Assembly: GCA_047638395.1 (NCBI GenBank) | Contig: JBLIMV010000012.1 | Coordinates: forward strand, 62,001 to 126,000 | DNA length: 64,000 bases | Direction of reading: 5' to 3' | DNA from: CAXBCP01 sp047638395 | GTDB taxonomy: Bacteria > Pseudomonadota > Alphaproteobacteria > MPNO01 > UBA830 | Part shown: positions 45,183-53,623 of the stretch, piece after piece | Layout of the letters: every line of letters starts with the position of its first letter | Position numbering within the stretch: the first letter of the stretch is position 1 | Position numbers and translations under genes: made by a program | The notes under the pieces: generated by a model | What the model was told of the DNA's origin: nothing | The model's database searches: none | The model's input: the letters and a program-made list of their open reading frames with translations, nothing else

Positions 45183-47507
45183 TTAAGCCTCCTGCAGCGC
45201 CCGCCAGACCTTTTCCGGCGTCGCCGGCATTTCGATACTCGGTGCGCCCACCCTGTGAAGGGCGTCGTTGACGGCGTTCATGATCGCCGGCATCGCGCCC
45301 ACCGTGCCTGCCTCGCCGACACCTTTGACGCCAAGCGGGTTGCGGGCCGTCGGGATTTCCTTGGCGGCAATATTGAAATCACAGAAATCGTCCGCCCGCG
45401 GCATGCAGTAATCCTGGAACGACCCGGTAATCAGCTGGCCGGTCTCCGGATCGTAATGGACGTCTTCCATCAGAATCTGGCCCGCCCCCTGCACGATACC
45501 GCCATGGACCTGACCGTCGAACAGGATCGGGTTAAGGATGGTGCCGGCATCGTCGACCGCCGTGTACCGCACCAGTGCGACCTTGCCGGTATCCGGGTCA
45601 ATCTCGATCTCTGCCATATGGGCGCCATTGGGAAAGACCGGGGCCTGGCCCTGGCCCATGCCGAATTCGCCATGCTCATACAGGCCGGGTTCGATGTCCG
45701 GCGGCAGTTTCGCCTTGTTGAACGCTGTGCGCGCCACCTGATCGAGGCTGACAGACCGGTCGGTGCCGGAAACCGTAAAACGGCCATCGGCAAATTCGAT
45801 ATCGCTGTCTGCCGCTTCGAGCATATGGGCGGCGATGCGCGATCCCTTGGCAATGATTTTGTCGGCCGCATCGACCACCGCCGAGCCGACAAAGACGGCA
45901 ACACGCGCGTTGAACGTTCCGACCCCGGTTGCCACCTTGTCGGTATCGCCATACCGGTAAGCGACTTTTCCGGCATCAATACCAAGCTTGTCTGACAGAA
46001 CCTGCTTGAACGTCGTGCCGTGGCCCTGGCCATGATCCATCGCACCGCTGAGCAGCGTGACCCCGCCGGATGCATCGAACCGGATCTCGACATGTTCGAA
46101 ATTGGTGCTTGCAACACCTGTGACCGAATTCGACGTACCTATCCCCAGCAACCTGCCGCGGGATCTGGCCTCGACGCGGCGGTCATCGGCCCGGGCGTAA
46201 TCTGCGGTGGCGAGGCAATCTTCGTAATTGCCGGTGAAATCACCACAGTCATAGGTATCGCCGAGCGCCGTCTTGAACGGCATCGCGTCAGGCGCCAGCG
46301 TGTTGCGCCGGCGCAGGTCCGCCGGATCGATATCCAGCTGTCGTGCCGCCAGATCAACCATCACCTCGAGCACATGCACGGGTTCCGGCTTGGCGCCGCC
46401 GCGATACTGGGCGTTGCCCATCATGTTTGTCAGCACACCGGTCACCTGCGCATGCACCGCCGGAACGCCATATACCCCGGCGAGCCCGCCGAGCCCGCTG
46501 GTGGCACAGCCGACATTGCGGTCGGTGGTGTAATAGGCCCCGATCGGCACCTTCGTGTGGGTCCGCAGCGCCAGGAATTTACCGTCCGCGTCGAGCGCCA
46601 GTTCGGCATCGACCAGCCCGCCCCGGCCATGATCGTCGGTCAGCAGGCTTTCGGAGCGATCCGCCATCCATTTAACCGGCCGGCCCGTCACTTCCGATGC
46701 CCAGAGCGACAGCGAATATTCCGGGTAAACCCCACCTTTGACGCCAAACCCGCCGCCCATATTGTCGCACACAACATGGAGCTGGGTCTGCGGAATCCGG
46801 AAGATCTGCTCGGCAATCTGCTGGCGTATGCCGTGCACCGACTGGACGGTGGCGCGCAATGTGTATCGGTCTTCAAAAGTATCGTAATTGGCGATACAGC
46901 CCCGGTTTTCAATCGCGTTCCCCGCCACACGGTTGACGCAGACCCGGTGGCGCACGACATGCGCCGCGCGGGAAATGGCCGCATCGGTCGCTGCCGCATC
47001 GCCGCGCTTGAAGGTATAGGCCTGGTTGTCGGGGTTATCGTCCCACAGTGCCATGGCACCATCGGCAAGGGCCGCATCGACGCTTGCCAGTACCGGCAGC
47101 GTGTCGAAGTCGACGACGATCTGTTCCGCCGCATCCTTCGCCTGGTTGATCGTCTCGGCGACAACGAAGGCCACCGCCTCGCCAACAAAACGAACTCTGC
47201 CCTGTGCCAGCAAGGGCCGCTCACGCACGAAACCGGGCGAGCCGTCCATCTTGGCGCACGGATTCAGAACCCCGATTGTGCCCAACCCACGCGCGGCCAG
47301 ATCGTCCCCCGTCAGCACCGCCAGCACGCCGGGCGACGCCAGCGCCGCCGTCACATCAACCGACACGATATCGGCATGGGCAACGGGGCTGCGCAAAACA
47401 ATCGCGTGGGTTTCGCGCATCGCCGAGACGTCATCCAGGTAGCGGCCACGCCCCTGCAGCAGTCTGAAATCTTCCTCGCGGCGGACAGGTTTACCGATCT
47501 GGCTCAT
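45183..47507 (-). CDS. Orphan large subunit of a molybdenum hydroxylase (xanthine dehydrogenase/CoxL family)
   Basis: The 774-residue product is the molybdopterin-binding subunit: GKPVRREEDFRLLQGRGRYLDD at the start, GGFGVKGGVYPEY, the active-site segment QYRGGAKPEPVHVLEVMVD where form II enzymes read AYRGAGRPE, GVTLLSGAMDHGQGHGTTF, and the catalytic glutamate in GVKGVGEAGTVGAMPAI. The expected iron-sulfur and FAD subunits (CoxS/CoxM) are not next to it. Either they are elsewhere or this subunit works with distant partners. It is not the CO-specific form I because the CSFR loop is missing. Confidence 0.88.
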   Translation of the reverse strand: MSQIGKPVRREEDFRLLQGRGRYLDDVSAMRETHAIVLRSPVAHADIVSVDVTAALASPGVLAVLTGDDLAARGLGTIGVLNPCAKMDGSPGFVRERPLLAQGRVRFVGEAVAFVVAETINQAKDAAEQIVVDFDTLPVLASVDAALADGAMALWDDNPDNQAYTFKRGDAAATDAAISRAAHVVRHRVCVNRVAGNAIENRGCIANYDTFEDRYTLRATVQSVHGIRQQIAEQIFRIPQTQLHVVCDNMGGGFGVKGGVYPEYSLSLWASEVTGRPVKWMADRSESLLTDDHGRGGLVDAELALDADGKFLALRTHTKVPIGAYYTTDRNVGCATSGLGGLAGVYGVPAVHAQVTGVLTNMMGNAQYRGGAKPEPVHVLEVMVDLAARQLDIDPADLRRRNTLAPDAMPFKTALGDTYDCGDFTGNYEDCLATADYARADDRRVEARSRGRLLGIGTSNSVTGVASTNFEHVEIRFDASGGVTLLSGAMDHGQGHGTTFKQVLSDKLGIDAGKVAYRYGDTDKVATGVGTFNARVAVFVGSAVVDAADKIIAKGSRIAAHMLEAADSDIEFADGRFTVSGTDRSVSLDQVARTAFNKAKLPPDIEPGLYEHGEFGMGQGQAPVFPNGAHMAEIEIDPDTGKVALVRYTAVDDAGTILNPILFDGQVHGGIVQGAGQILMEDVHYDPETGQLITGSFQDYCMPRADDFCDFNIAAKEIPTARNPLGVKGVGEAGTVGAMPAIMNAVNDALHRVGAPSIEMPATPEKVWRALQEA

Positions 47508-47678
47508 GATTATTTTCTTTCTGGCTGGTTTTGCGAATCCAGGAGGCTTGGCAGGTTCGTGCCGGCCCTATATTAGGCGCGCGGCGGGTTTGAATACAGG
47601 CCCGTCGCGGGGGAAATGCGCCGATCTTCCGAAGCCGCATGCCCGAGTGGCCAGCAGCGCCGGACCGCCCGCCCCACC

Positions 47679-47714
47679 GCCCATCCCTCTGCCCATCCCT
47701 CTGCCCATCCCTGC
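47679..47714. repeat. 12-bp tandem repeat, three copies
   Basis: GCCCATCCCTCT occurs at 47679-47690 and 47691-47702 and as GCCCATCCCTGC at 47703-47714. It is part of a cytosine-rich strand run. Confidence 0.8.
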
Positions 47715-47863
47715 GCCCGAAGACCGGGCAGCCCAAAACATGAAAAACAACCCCATGCACCCGAACGGTCGGTATAGGGGGTTCCGGAAACCGAAATACC
47801 GAAAACAACCTTAAACACCTGCACACCCGGAAATACATCTCCTCATGCGCCACCACGACATTG

Positions 47864-47908
47864 ATCCCGGCTTCGGTCCGGGCATCGATCCCGGCATCGG
47901 TTTTGGGC
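47864..47908. repeat. Imperfect direct repeat GATCCCGGC(A/T)TCGGT
   Basis: Two to three copies of about 21 bp with core GATCCCGGC-TCGGT are adjacent here. They are repetitive on both strands and give the frame reading PGFGPGIDPGIGFGPP, probably by chance. Confidence 0.5.
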
Positions 47909-48045
47909 CACCCGGCAACGCGGGCACACGCAGCGGCAGGCGCACCGGCATTGCCGCCGCGTGCCCTGTTCCGCGCAATCGGAAAAAGCCTATCACGCAA
48001 AAGACCAAAATCAGAACGAGGGGCCGCAAAATATCGGATTTTTCT

Positions 48046-48117
48046 GTCATTCCCGCGAAGGCGGGAATCTCTTGACGAGCATGGTGACCGGGGGATTCCC
48101 GCCTTCGCGGGAGTGAC
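48046..48117. repeat. REP-like inverted pair
   Basis: A 24-bp element at 48046-48069 is repeated inverted at 48094-48117 with one mismatch and a 24-base spacer. Each arm itself folds as TTCCCGC-GAAG-GCGGGAA. This matches the widespread proteobacterial repeat whose translation reads VIPAKAGI/SRLRGND. The pair could form a cruciform or long RNA hairpin. Confidence 0.85.
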
Positions 48118-48245
48118 GGTTCTAGCCACAGGCGGACCAAACGTGGAGCCGCCGCAGCACCCGCCGGAGTCAACGTGGGTGACCGAGGTCCGATTTCGGC
48201 GCAGGACTGGACACCGGCGACAATGAACTGACAGGGCGTATTTAG

Positions 48246-48590
48246 AGCCAATAGGCGACATTCCGGGGTTTCCCCGGCGCATTGTCGGATTTCTTTACAC
48301 ATTCAAAAATTGCGGCTTTCCAAGGGTGTCCGGTATGCGCCCGATATCGGACCTTAGCAAACAGCTCTAAAACAGCCGTTTGTAGCCAACAACGGACATT
48401 CTGGGGTTTCCCGGTGCACCGTCAGGAAATTTTACACATTCAAAACCGCGGGTTTCCAAGGGTGTCCGTTATTCACCCGGAAGCAAACATTGGCGGATAG
48501 GTCGGAAAACAGCCGTTTCTAGCCAACACCTGACATTAAAGGCTGCTTACCACTGTCGGTATTATTTACAATCATAGATTGGGGTGCGGC
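48246..48590. repeat. Tandem repeat of about 137 bp upstream of the PEP-CTERM gene
   Basis: Unit 1 (48246-48382) and unit 2 (48383-48520) begin AGCCAA, share GACATTC-GGGGTTTCC, TTTACACATTCAAAA, TTTCCAAGGGTGTCCG and end AAACAGCCGTTT. A third unit starts at 48521 and decays towards about 48590, keeping TGTCGG and TTTACAATCATAGATTG at the equivalent places. The array ends about 40 bp before the sigma-54 promoter, so it may hold binding sites for an enhancer-binding activator. Confidence 0.8.
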
Positions 48591-48632
48591 CTGTGAAAAT
48601 CTAACCCATTGATTTTAAACAAAAAATATTGA

Positions 48633-48648
48633 TGGCACGTTTCTTGCT
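48633..48648 (+). promoter_or_regulatory. Sigma-54 (RpoN) promoter of the PEP-CTERM gene
   Basis: The sequence TGGCACGTTTCTTGCT matches the -24/-12 consensus TGGCAC(G)-N4-TTGC exactly, with GG at 48634-48635 and GC at 48646-48647 separated by ten bases. Transcription would start near 48659, leaving about 45 bases of leader before ATG 48704 with ribosome binding site GGAGAG. Sigma-54 with the PrsK/PrsR pair is known to drive PEP-CTERM genes in other proteobacteria. Confidence 0.85.
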
Positions 48649-48703
48649 AGTACAAGCCTGTCAATTAGTCGAAATATTTAGTCAGTAGTACGGAGAGATC
48701 ATC

Positions 48704-49552
48704 ATGCTAAAGAAACTCATTGCAGTCGCCTCGGTGGCAACCGCAATCGGCTTGGCCCAAGTCTCGGTCGCTAACGCAGCACAATTCACTATTTCCACAA
48801 GCCAAGTATGCGGCGACAGCACATGTTCGGTGACGGGGAACAGTTACGTCGGGGCTGGAGGAAACACGGTGCTGTTTTCCACCAACAACCAGGGAACCGT
48901 CTCTGATGGCGGATACGATGCCTACGACTGGATGGGTGGCATTGACGGATTGTCGGGGCTGACGCACACCCGTCGGACCGAGACGTTCGCCGCGAACAAT
49001 ATTTATCGTTGGATCGAGACTTTCACCAACAACACAGCCAGCCAAATTTCCACCAACATTCGCTATTTCGGTGATCTTGGCTCGGACGGCTCTACTACTG
49101 TTAACCACAACGCTGCGGGTTTTGCGGTGACTAGTGACGGGGTCAACTCCGATCCGGTAATCGCCCACGTGTTCGGAAACAATGCATTCGCGGCGAGCAA
49201 CATGAACTTCGCGACTGGGGTCCCGTTCCCGGGTCAAGGCCAAACGAGTTTTTTGCCTGACAATCTAATGATTACCGCCGCGTTGACTGTCAACGCTGGC
49301 GAGACGGTGCGACTGGCCTATTTTGACTTCCTCGCTCGCGATACTTCGAATCGCTCAGGCGATCTTGCATTGGCACTGTCCACCGGTGCTAATCTGCAGG
49401 CGAATCCCTTTTTTACTGGACTGACGGCCAACGAAATTTCCAGCATCGTTAATTTCGGTGAGGCCACCGAAGCGCCCGAACCCGCCAGCCTTGCAATATT
49501 GTGTCTCGGTTTAGTCGGTCTCGGCTACGCAAGACGCAAACGCGCTGCCTGA
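48704..49552 (+). CDS. PEP-CTERM sorting-domain protein
   Basis: The 282-residue product has a Sec signal (MLKKLIAVASVATAIGLAQVSVANA) and a C-terminal PEP-CTERM tail: PEP at 258-260, then a hydrophobic helix and ARRKRAA. Such tails are recognised by exosortase (EpsH), which cuts and sorts the protein to the cell surface, usually in strains making extracellular polysaccharide. The middle domain is unrecognised, rich in Asn/Thr/Gly/Ser and probably beta-sheet; Cys occur near the N-terminus (VCGDSTC). Base composition is lower in GC than neighbouring genes by eye. No exosortase or polysaccharide gene is in the window. Confidence 0.88.
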   Translation: MLKKLIAVASVATAIGLAQVSVANAAQFTISTSQVCGDSTCSVTGNSYVGAGGNTVLFSTNNQGTVSDGGYDAYDWMGGIDGLSGLTHTRRTETFAANNIYRWIETFTNNTASQISTNIRYFGDLGSDGSTTVNHNAAGFAVTSDGVNSDPVIAHVFGNNAFAASNMNFATGVPFPGQGQTSFLPDNLMITAALTVNAGETVRLAYFDFLARDTSNRSGDLALALSTGANLQANPFFTGLTANEISSIVNFGEATEAPEPASLAILCLGLVGLGYARRKRAA

Positions 49553-49575
49553 CGCCAAATCCCGGCAGTTAGACG

Positions 49576-49607
49576 AAACGGCGGTTCTTCGGAGCCGCCG
49601 TTTTTTT
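49576..49607 (+). terminator. UUCG-loop terminator after the PEP-CTERM gene
   Basis: AACGGCGGTTC (49577-49587) pairs with GAGCCGCCGTT (49592-49602) around the very stable TTCG loop, one pair being G-U, and runs into seven T residues. It lies about 25 bp after the stop codon and fixes the PEP-CTERM gene as a single transcription unit. Confidence 0.93.
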
Positions 49608-49808
49608 GTGTCTGGATGTCCGAGTTGGGTCAGAAGCGGCCCTGACCGGGCCCGGCAATCATGTCTGCTATCGGGTTGAATTCAGACTTCGCGACGTCCG
49701 TTTTTGCGGCTTCCCCCCGACGGAGATCAATGCAACCGGCACTGAACCGATGCGGCTGATTGAGCCAACGGCCTGAATTTCCGGATTACCGCGACAGACA
49801 ATGGCCGG

Positions 49809-51056
49809 TCAACCAGATGCATCGGCCGGCTGTCCCTTCACCCGGCCGGCAATCACAATCAGGACAATCGACACGGCGGTGTAGCCGGCTGACATATACA
49901 GGATGGCATTCATGGTAATGCCCTCATCGATCATCCACCCGAACATTACCGGGGACGCGGCGCTTGCCATCACCATCATCGCGGCGACCAGGGCCCGGAT
50001 CGCGCCGAGATGGCGCACACCATACCATTCAGCCCATAACGCGCTGATCACGACGCGCGACATACCGATACTAATGCCGGACAGCACCATGTAGACGGGT
50101 ATCACCCAGAGGACATCACTCCCGGCCAGGAACAGCAGCGAAAGCAGCGCCGGCACCTGATACCAGGGCGTCATGCGCAGCGCGCTGGTCCGGTCCATCA
50201 GCGGCCCGATGATGAGAGAGGTGACAACGGACGCCGCCGCCATGGCACTGTAATTTGCGGCGAACCAGGCAAGTGACCAGCCTTTGAATTCGACCAGATG
50301 CACCTGGTGAAAAATAATGCCTGTGCCGACGAAGGAGAGACCGAGAAATCCCGGCGCCATTAACCAGAAGCGGGGATCGCGGCGAACCTCGCGGCCCGTC
50401 CATTGCTTCACTGCGGGGCCGTTACCCGAAGCCCCCTCGCCAGTCCGGATCTCCATCCGTCTGTGGCGATCACCATGGCCTTTGAGCAGCCAGAGCAGCA
50501 ACGGCAGAACAATGACAGCCACGACGCATGCCAGGACGAACCATGTCTGGCGCCAGCCGATGGCCGCGGCCAGCGCGACACCGATGACCGGGAAGATCGC
50601 CTGCCCGGCGGGGAACCCGAGATTGGCCATGCTAATCGCCTTGCCGCGATCCTGCTCGAAGTAACGCGCCATGGCCGTCATGGCGGTATGGCTCATCAGT
50701 CCCTGACCCGACAGCCGCAATGCGAAGATCGCAACGCCCAGCATGAAGGCAGACGTCGTCCAGCCGGTCAGAAGACTGGCGACCATCAGACCAGCGCACA
50801 CCGCCGCTGTGAAACGCCGCAAATCGACCCGGTCGATCTGTCTGCCGGCCCAGATCATGCAGACACCGCTGAGCAGTGTCGCGGCCGAATAAATCAGACC
50901 GAACGTGCCATGGCTCAGGCCGAATTCTGCTCTGATCTCACCGCCGAATACCGAAATAAAGAACGTCTGCCCATAGCTTGAAAAGAACGCCATCAGAAAG
51001 CCGAAGGCGAGAAAGCGACGGTTTTCAACAAGAAAACCGAGATACCTCGATTTCAA
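49809..51056 (-). CDS. MFS transporter
   Basis: The 415-residue product has 12 predicted membrane helices, with the MFS loop GRQIDRVDLRRF after helix 2, and GQGLMSHTAMTAMARYFEQDRGKAISMANLGFPAGQAIFPVIG, which resembles the helix 4-5 region of the monocarboxylate/oxalate type of MFS carriers. The substrate is unknown. It is a single gene, divergent from the SDR at 51226 across about 170 bp, and could import a substrate for the adjoining SDR/cupin block. Confidence 0.88.
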   Translation of the reverse strand: MKSRYLGFLVENRRFLAFGFLMAFFSSYGQTFFISVFGGEIRAEFGLSHGTFGLIYSAATLLSGVCMIWAGRQIDRVDLRRFTAAVCAGLMVASLLTGWTTSAFMLGVAIFALRLSGQGLMSHTAMTAMARYFEQDRGKAISMANLGFPAGQAIFPVIGVALAAAIGWRQTWFVLACVVAVIVLPLLLWLLKGHGDRHRRMEIRTGEGASGNGPAVKQWTGREVRRDPRFWLMAPGFLGLSFVGTGIIFHQVHLVEFKGWSLAWFAANYSAMAAASVVTSLIIGPLMDRTSALRMTPWYQVPALLSLLFLAGSDVLWVIPVYMVLSGISIGMSRVVISALWAEWYGVRHLGAIRALVAAMMVMASAASPVMFGWMIDEGITMNAILYMSAGYTAVSIVLIVIAGRVKGQPADASG

Positions 51057-51225
51057 AACAGCAGATCCGTCAGAAGATGCATAAAGAGGCCTTGTGGAAG
51101 CGGGAAACGAACTGACCGGGCGGACAGCCAGAATACCACATCAGGCGTTCGACAAGAGTCCGTCCCCCCTTGCCCTAATCGACGACAATGCTACCGTTGT
51201 TTAAAATCGCGACAGGGAAAATAGA

Positions 51226-52014
51226 ATGACTGACGACATCGACGTCACGGCACACTATGAAAGCCTCAAGGACCGCGTGGTGATCATCACCGGCGGCGGT
51301 CAGGGAATTGGGCGCGGCTATGCCCGGCACTTTGCACGCCAGGGGGCCATACCGGTCATCGCCGAACTGAATGGCGAAAACGGCGAGAACGTAAAACGCG
51401 AGATCGAAGAGGCCGGCGGCACAGCCTATGCCTTTGAGACCGATGTCGGGTCGATGGACTCGGTCTCGGCCATGGCCGAGGCAACCCTCAGCGCAACAGG
51501 ACGCATCGACGTCCTGATCAATAATGCCGCCGTGTTTTCACGGATCACCATGGCGCCGTTCTGGGAATTGCCGCTCGACGAATGGGATAGCGCGATGCAG
51601 GTCAACGTGACCGGTTCGTTCTATTGCGCCCGCGCCGTCGTGCCCGCGATGCAGGAAGCGAAATGGGGACGCATTGTAAACGTCACCTCGGGTACGGTGG
51701 CACTCGGCTCGGCCAACTACCTGCACTACATCACGTCGAAATCCGCCATGATCGGCATGACGCGTTCGATGGCGCGTGAACTGGGCCCGTGGAACGTGAC
51801 GGTCAATACGTTCTGGCCCGGCATCATCAAAACCGAAGTACCGCGCCCGTCGGCGCCGGATGCCGTGTTCGAGATGTTCCGCGACCAGCAGTGCCTGCCC
51901 CGGCTGACAACCATCGAGGATCTCGCCAAGCCGATGCTTTTCCTGTGCTCGGAAGAAGCAAAATACATGACCGGCCAGATATTCGAGCCGGATGGCGGTC
52001 TCAGCTTTAACTAA
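51226..52014 (+). CDS. SDR-family oxidoreductase (beside cupin/ABC block)
   Basis: A classical SDR of 262 residues with cofactor motif TGGGQGIG, NNAAV, the catalytic serine in VNVTSGT and YITSK for Tyr/Lys, ending GQIFEPDGGLSFN. It is related in layout to the SDR at 30911 but is clearly a different protein. The residue after the second strand (AELNGENGENV) gives no sure preference for NAD or NADP. It converges with the cupin gene (8 bp between stops). Confidence 0.9.
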   Translation: MTDDIDVTAHYESLKDRVVIITGGGQGIGRGYARHFARQGAIPVIAELNGENGENVKREIEEAGGTAYAFETDVGSMDSVSAMAEATLSATGRIDVLINNAAVFSRITMAPFWELPLDEWDSAMQVNVTGSFYCARAVVPAMQEAKWGRIVNVTSGTVALGSANYLHYITSKSAMIGMTRSMARELGPWNVTVNTFWPGIIKTEVPRPSAPDAVFEMFRDQQCLPRLTTIEDLAKPMLFLCSEEAKYMTGQIFEPDGGLSFN

Positions 52015-52022
52015 ATCTGTCG

Positions 52023-52553
52023 CTACCGGCTGAGATGGGCATCGCGATCACGGAACAATTCGTCGTCGGCATAGCCCATCAGGTCCGGCTTTTGCCCGGT
52101 GCCCAGCATGACCTGCATATAAACCGGCTCCACGCTGTCGTTCTGATAGCCGTGGATCACGCCAGCCGGACAGGAAATACAATCCCACGGGCCTAGATGA
52201 CGTTCGATCCTGTGACCGTCTTCTTCCTCCAGGAACACCATCAGATGCCCCTGGAGAATGAAGAAAATTTCTTCAACCTCGTGGGTATGTGACGCATTGC
52301 CTTCCCCCGAAGGCACATACATGACGCTCAGCGTAAAAGCGCCAGCGGGAATGACGGATGTGTCCGCCTTCCCGCTGGTATTGCCGATGAAACGATGCTG
52401 CGCCCGCCGGTAGCCATCGATCAGGGCGTCCGAGAACGCTGCCCAGTCCGGCTTGCGGTCCTTGAAATGGGCCACCTGCCGGTCTGCGATCTCCTCGATG
52501 CCCATGCCTTCGAATTCAGGCGGACGCGGATGGCGCGCGATATGGTCCGCCAT
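52023..52553 (-). CDS. Cupin-domain protein, last gene of the ABC operon
   Basis: The 176-residue product has a cupin barrel with the metal motif SHTHEVEEIFFILQGHLMVFLEEEDGH and second motif GPWDCISCPAGVIHGYQNDS. It is strongly similar along its length to the cupin at 55559. ATG 52553 starts at MADHIARHPRPPEF; the longer frame adds a non-homologous leader. It begins ten bases after the stop of the solute-binding gene, so it is in the same transcript as the transporter. Confidence 0.87.
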   Translation of the reverse strand: MADHIARHPRPPEFEGMGIEEIADRQVAHFKDRKPDWAAFSDALIDGYRRAQHRFIGNTSGKADTSVIPAGAFTLSVMYVPSGEGNASHTHEVEEIFFILQGHLMVFLEEEDGHRIERHLGPWDCISCPAGVIHGYQNDSVEPVYMQVMLGTGQKPDLMGYADDELFRDRDAHLSR

Positions 52554-52563
52554 GAACGCTCTC

Positions 52564-53532
52564 CTAGCGGATGAACGCGTTGGTGTAGTAATCGGTCGCC
52601 GGCACCATGGTCTTGATCTGCTCGTATTCGACCAGGATTTTCTGGGCACTTTCGATATCCGACGGCGGGATCCAGCCGAGCGGTTTCCCCTTGCTCGCCG
52701 CGCTGTGATACAGGTCGAACGACGATTTCAGGATCGCGAGATGCACTTCCCGGTTCATGGTCGGTTTGATCTTGCGCAGCGCATCGATCGCCGCTTCCGG
52801 GTTCTCCTGAACGATCTTCATCGCTTCCTGCGCAGACGCGACCATCCGGCCAACCAGATCAGCCTTGTTCTTGATCAGGTCCTCATGGGCGATAATCGCC
52901 AGGCCCGGCATGTTGATTCCGGCATCCGCAAAACTGAGATATGCGGCCGGCGTGCCCTTGGATTCCATAATCGGTTTCTGCAGGAAGCCAAAGGAATTGG
53001 TGCCGTCGGCTTTGCCGGACAGGACCGAACTGACCTTGGCGGGCGGCGCCACCAGGATGATCTTGTTGCCCGTTAACCCCATCGCCTTCTGCACGGCCTT
53101 GAACAGGAAGATCGTGTTGCCGCCTGCGGAGTCCGCGATTTTGGCGTTGTTGACGTCCTTCCAGCTTTTCCAGCCCTTGGATTTGGGGAAGATCAGCGCA
53201 CTGGGCCCGGTCCGCAGATAGCCTGCCACCATTTTGACCTTCAGGCCTTTGGAGCGCAGCACCATCATCGCGCCACCATCGGCAGTTCCGAACTCATCCG
53301 ACTGATTGCCGACAGTCTGCGACGTGGTCATCGATCCGCGGCCTTCACGCAGATTGATATTTATACCGTTCTTGGCAAACACGCCCTTTTCCTTGGCATA
53401 GTGCCAGACAGCGTGATAACCGCCGAGAACCCAATCGAGTCGAAGCGTTACATCATCTGCCGCATGGGCCGGGGCCGTACCAAGCGCCGCAAGCAATCCG
53501 GTGACGGCAAGTATTGTTTTTCTCGTTTTCAT
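52564..53532 (-). CDS. ABC transporter substrate-binding protein, NMT1/SsuA type
   Basis: The 322-residue product has a Sec signal (ending APAHA) and the NMT1/THI5-like domain: VTLRLDWVLGGYHAVWHYAKEKGVFAKNGININLREGRGSMTTSQTVGNQSDEFGTADGGAMM. This family binds pyrimidines, taurine, alkanesulfonates and riboflavin-like compounds, among others. GGAGG at the proper distance supports the start at 53532. It is downstream of the ATPase and permease in the same operon; three 16-bp repeats sit in its leader. Confidence 0.9.
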   Translation of the reverse strand: MKTRKTILAVTGLLAALGTAPAHAADDVTLRLDWVLGGYHAVWHYAKEKGVFAKNGININLREGRGSMTTSQTVGNQSDEFGTADGGAMMVLRSKGLKVKMVAGYLRTGPSALIFPKSKGWKSWKDVNNAKIADSAGGNTIFLFKAVQKAMGLTGNKIILVAPPAKVSSVLSGKADGTNSFGFLQKPIMESKGTPAAYLSFADAGINMPGLAIIAHEDLIKNKADLVGRMVASAQEAMKIVQENPEAAIDALRKIKPTMNREVHLAILKSSFDLYHSAASKGKPLGWIPPSDIESAQKILVEYEQIKTMVPATDYYTNAFIR

Positions 53533-53550
53533 CTTGTCCTCCGTTGGTTT

Positions 53551-53598
53551 GTTGATTGTCTCAGTCGTTGATTGTCTCAGTCATTGGTTGTCTCAGTC
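53551..53598. repeat. Three 16-bp tandem repeats before the solute-binding gene
   Basis: GTTGATTGTCTCAGTC at 53551-53566 and 53567-53582, and ATTGGTTGTCTCAGTC at 53583-53598; a decayed fourth copy may follow. Read on the minus strand, they lie 19-66 bases upstream of the start codon of the solute-binding gene, just before its Shine-Dalgarno. Confidence 0.85.
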
Positions 53599-53623
53599 GT
53601 CGGTCGTTGGCTGTTTCTTGGTG

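Larger units (their letters stand above)
47508..48703. other. 1.2-kb intergenic region rich in repeats
   Basis: No supported gene is seen between the hydroxylase subunit and the PEP-CTERM gene. The left part (to about 48,200) carries low-complexity and REP-like repeats listed separately; the right part carries a tandem repeat of about 137 bp and the sigma-54 promoter. From about 48,530 the base composition becomes AT-rich. Several short frames cross the repeats but code for nothing recognisable. Confidence 0.75.

Noticed and set aside
46020..47576. A 518-residue plus-strand frame opposite the molybdenum hydroxylase gene
   Set aside because: Antisense shadow; no recognisable motif and poor codon pattern.
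47491..48282. A 263-residue open frame on the minus strand across the intergenic region
   Set aside because: It runs through the REP pair (reading VTPAKAGIP and SRLRGND) and the 12-bp array; the protein is low complexity and overlaps the start of the hydroxylase gene.
47679..48590. CRISPR array
   Set aside because: The repeats are tandem without regular unique spacers, and no cas gene is present.
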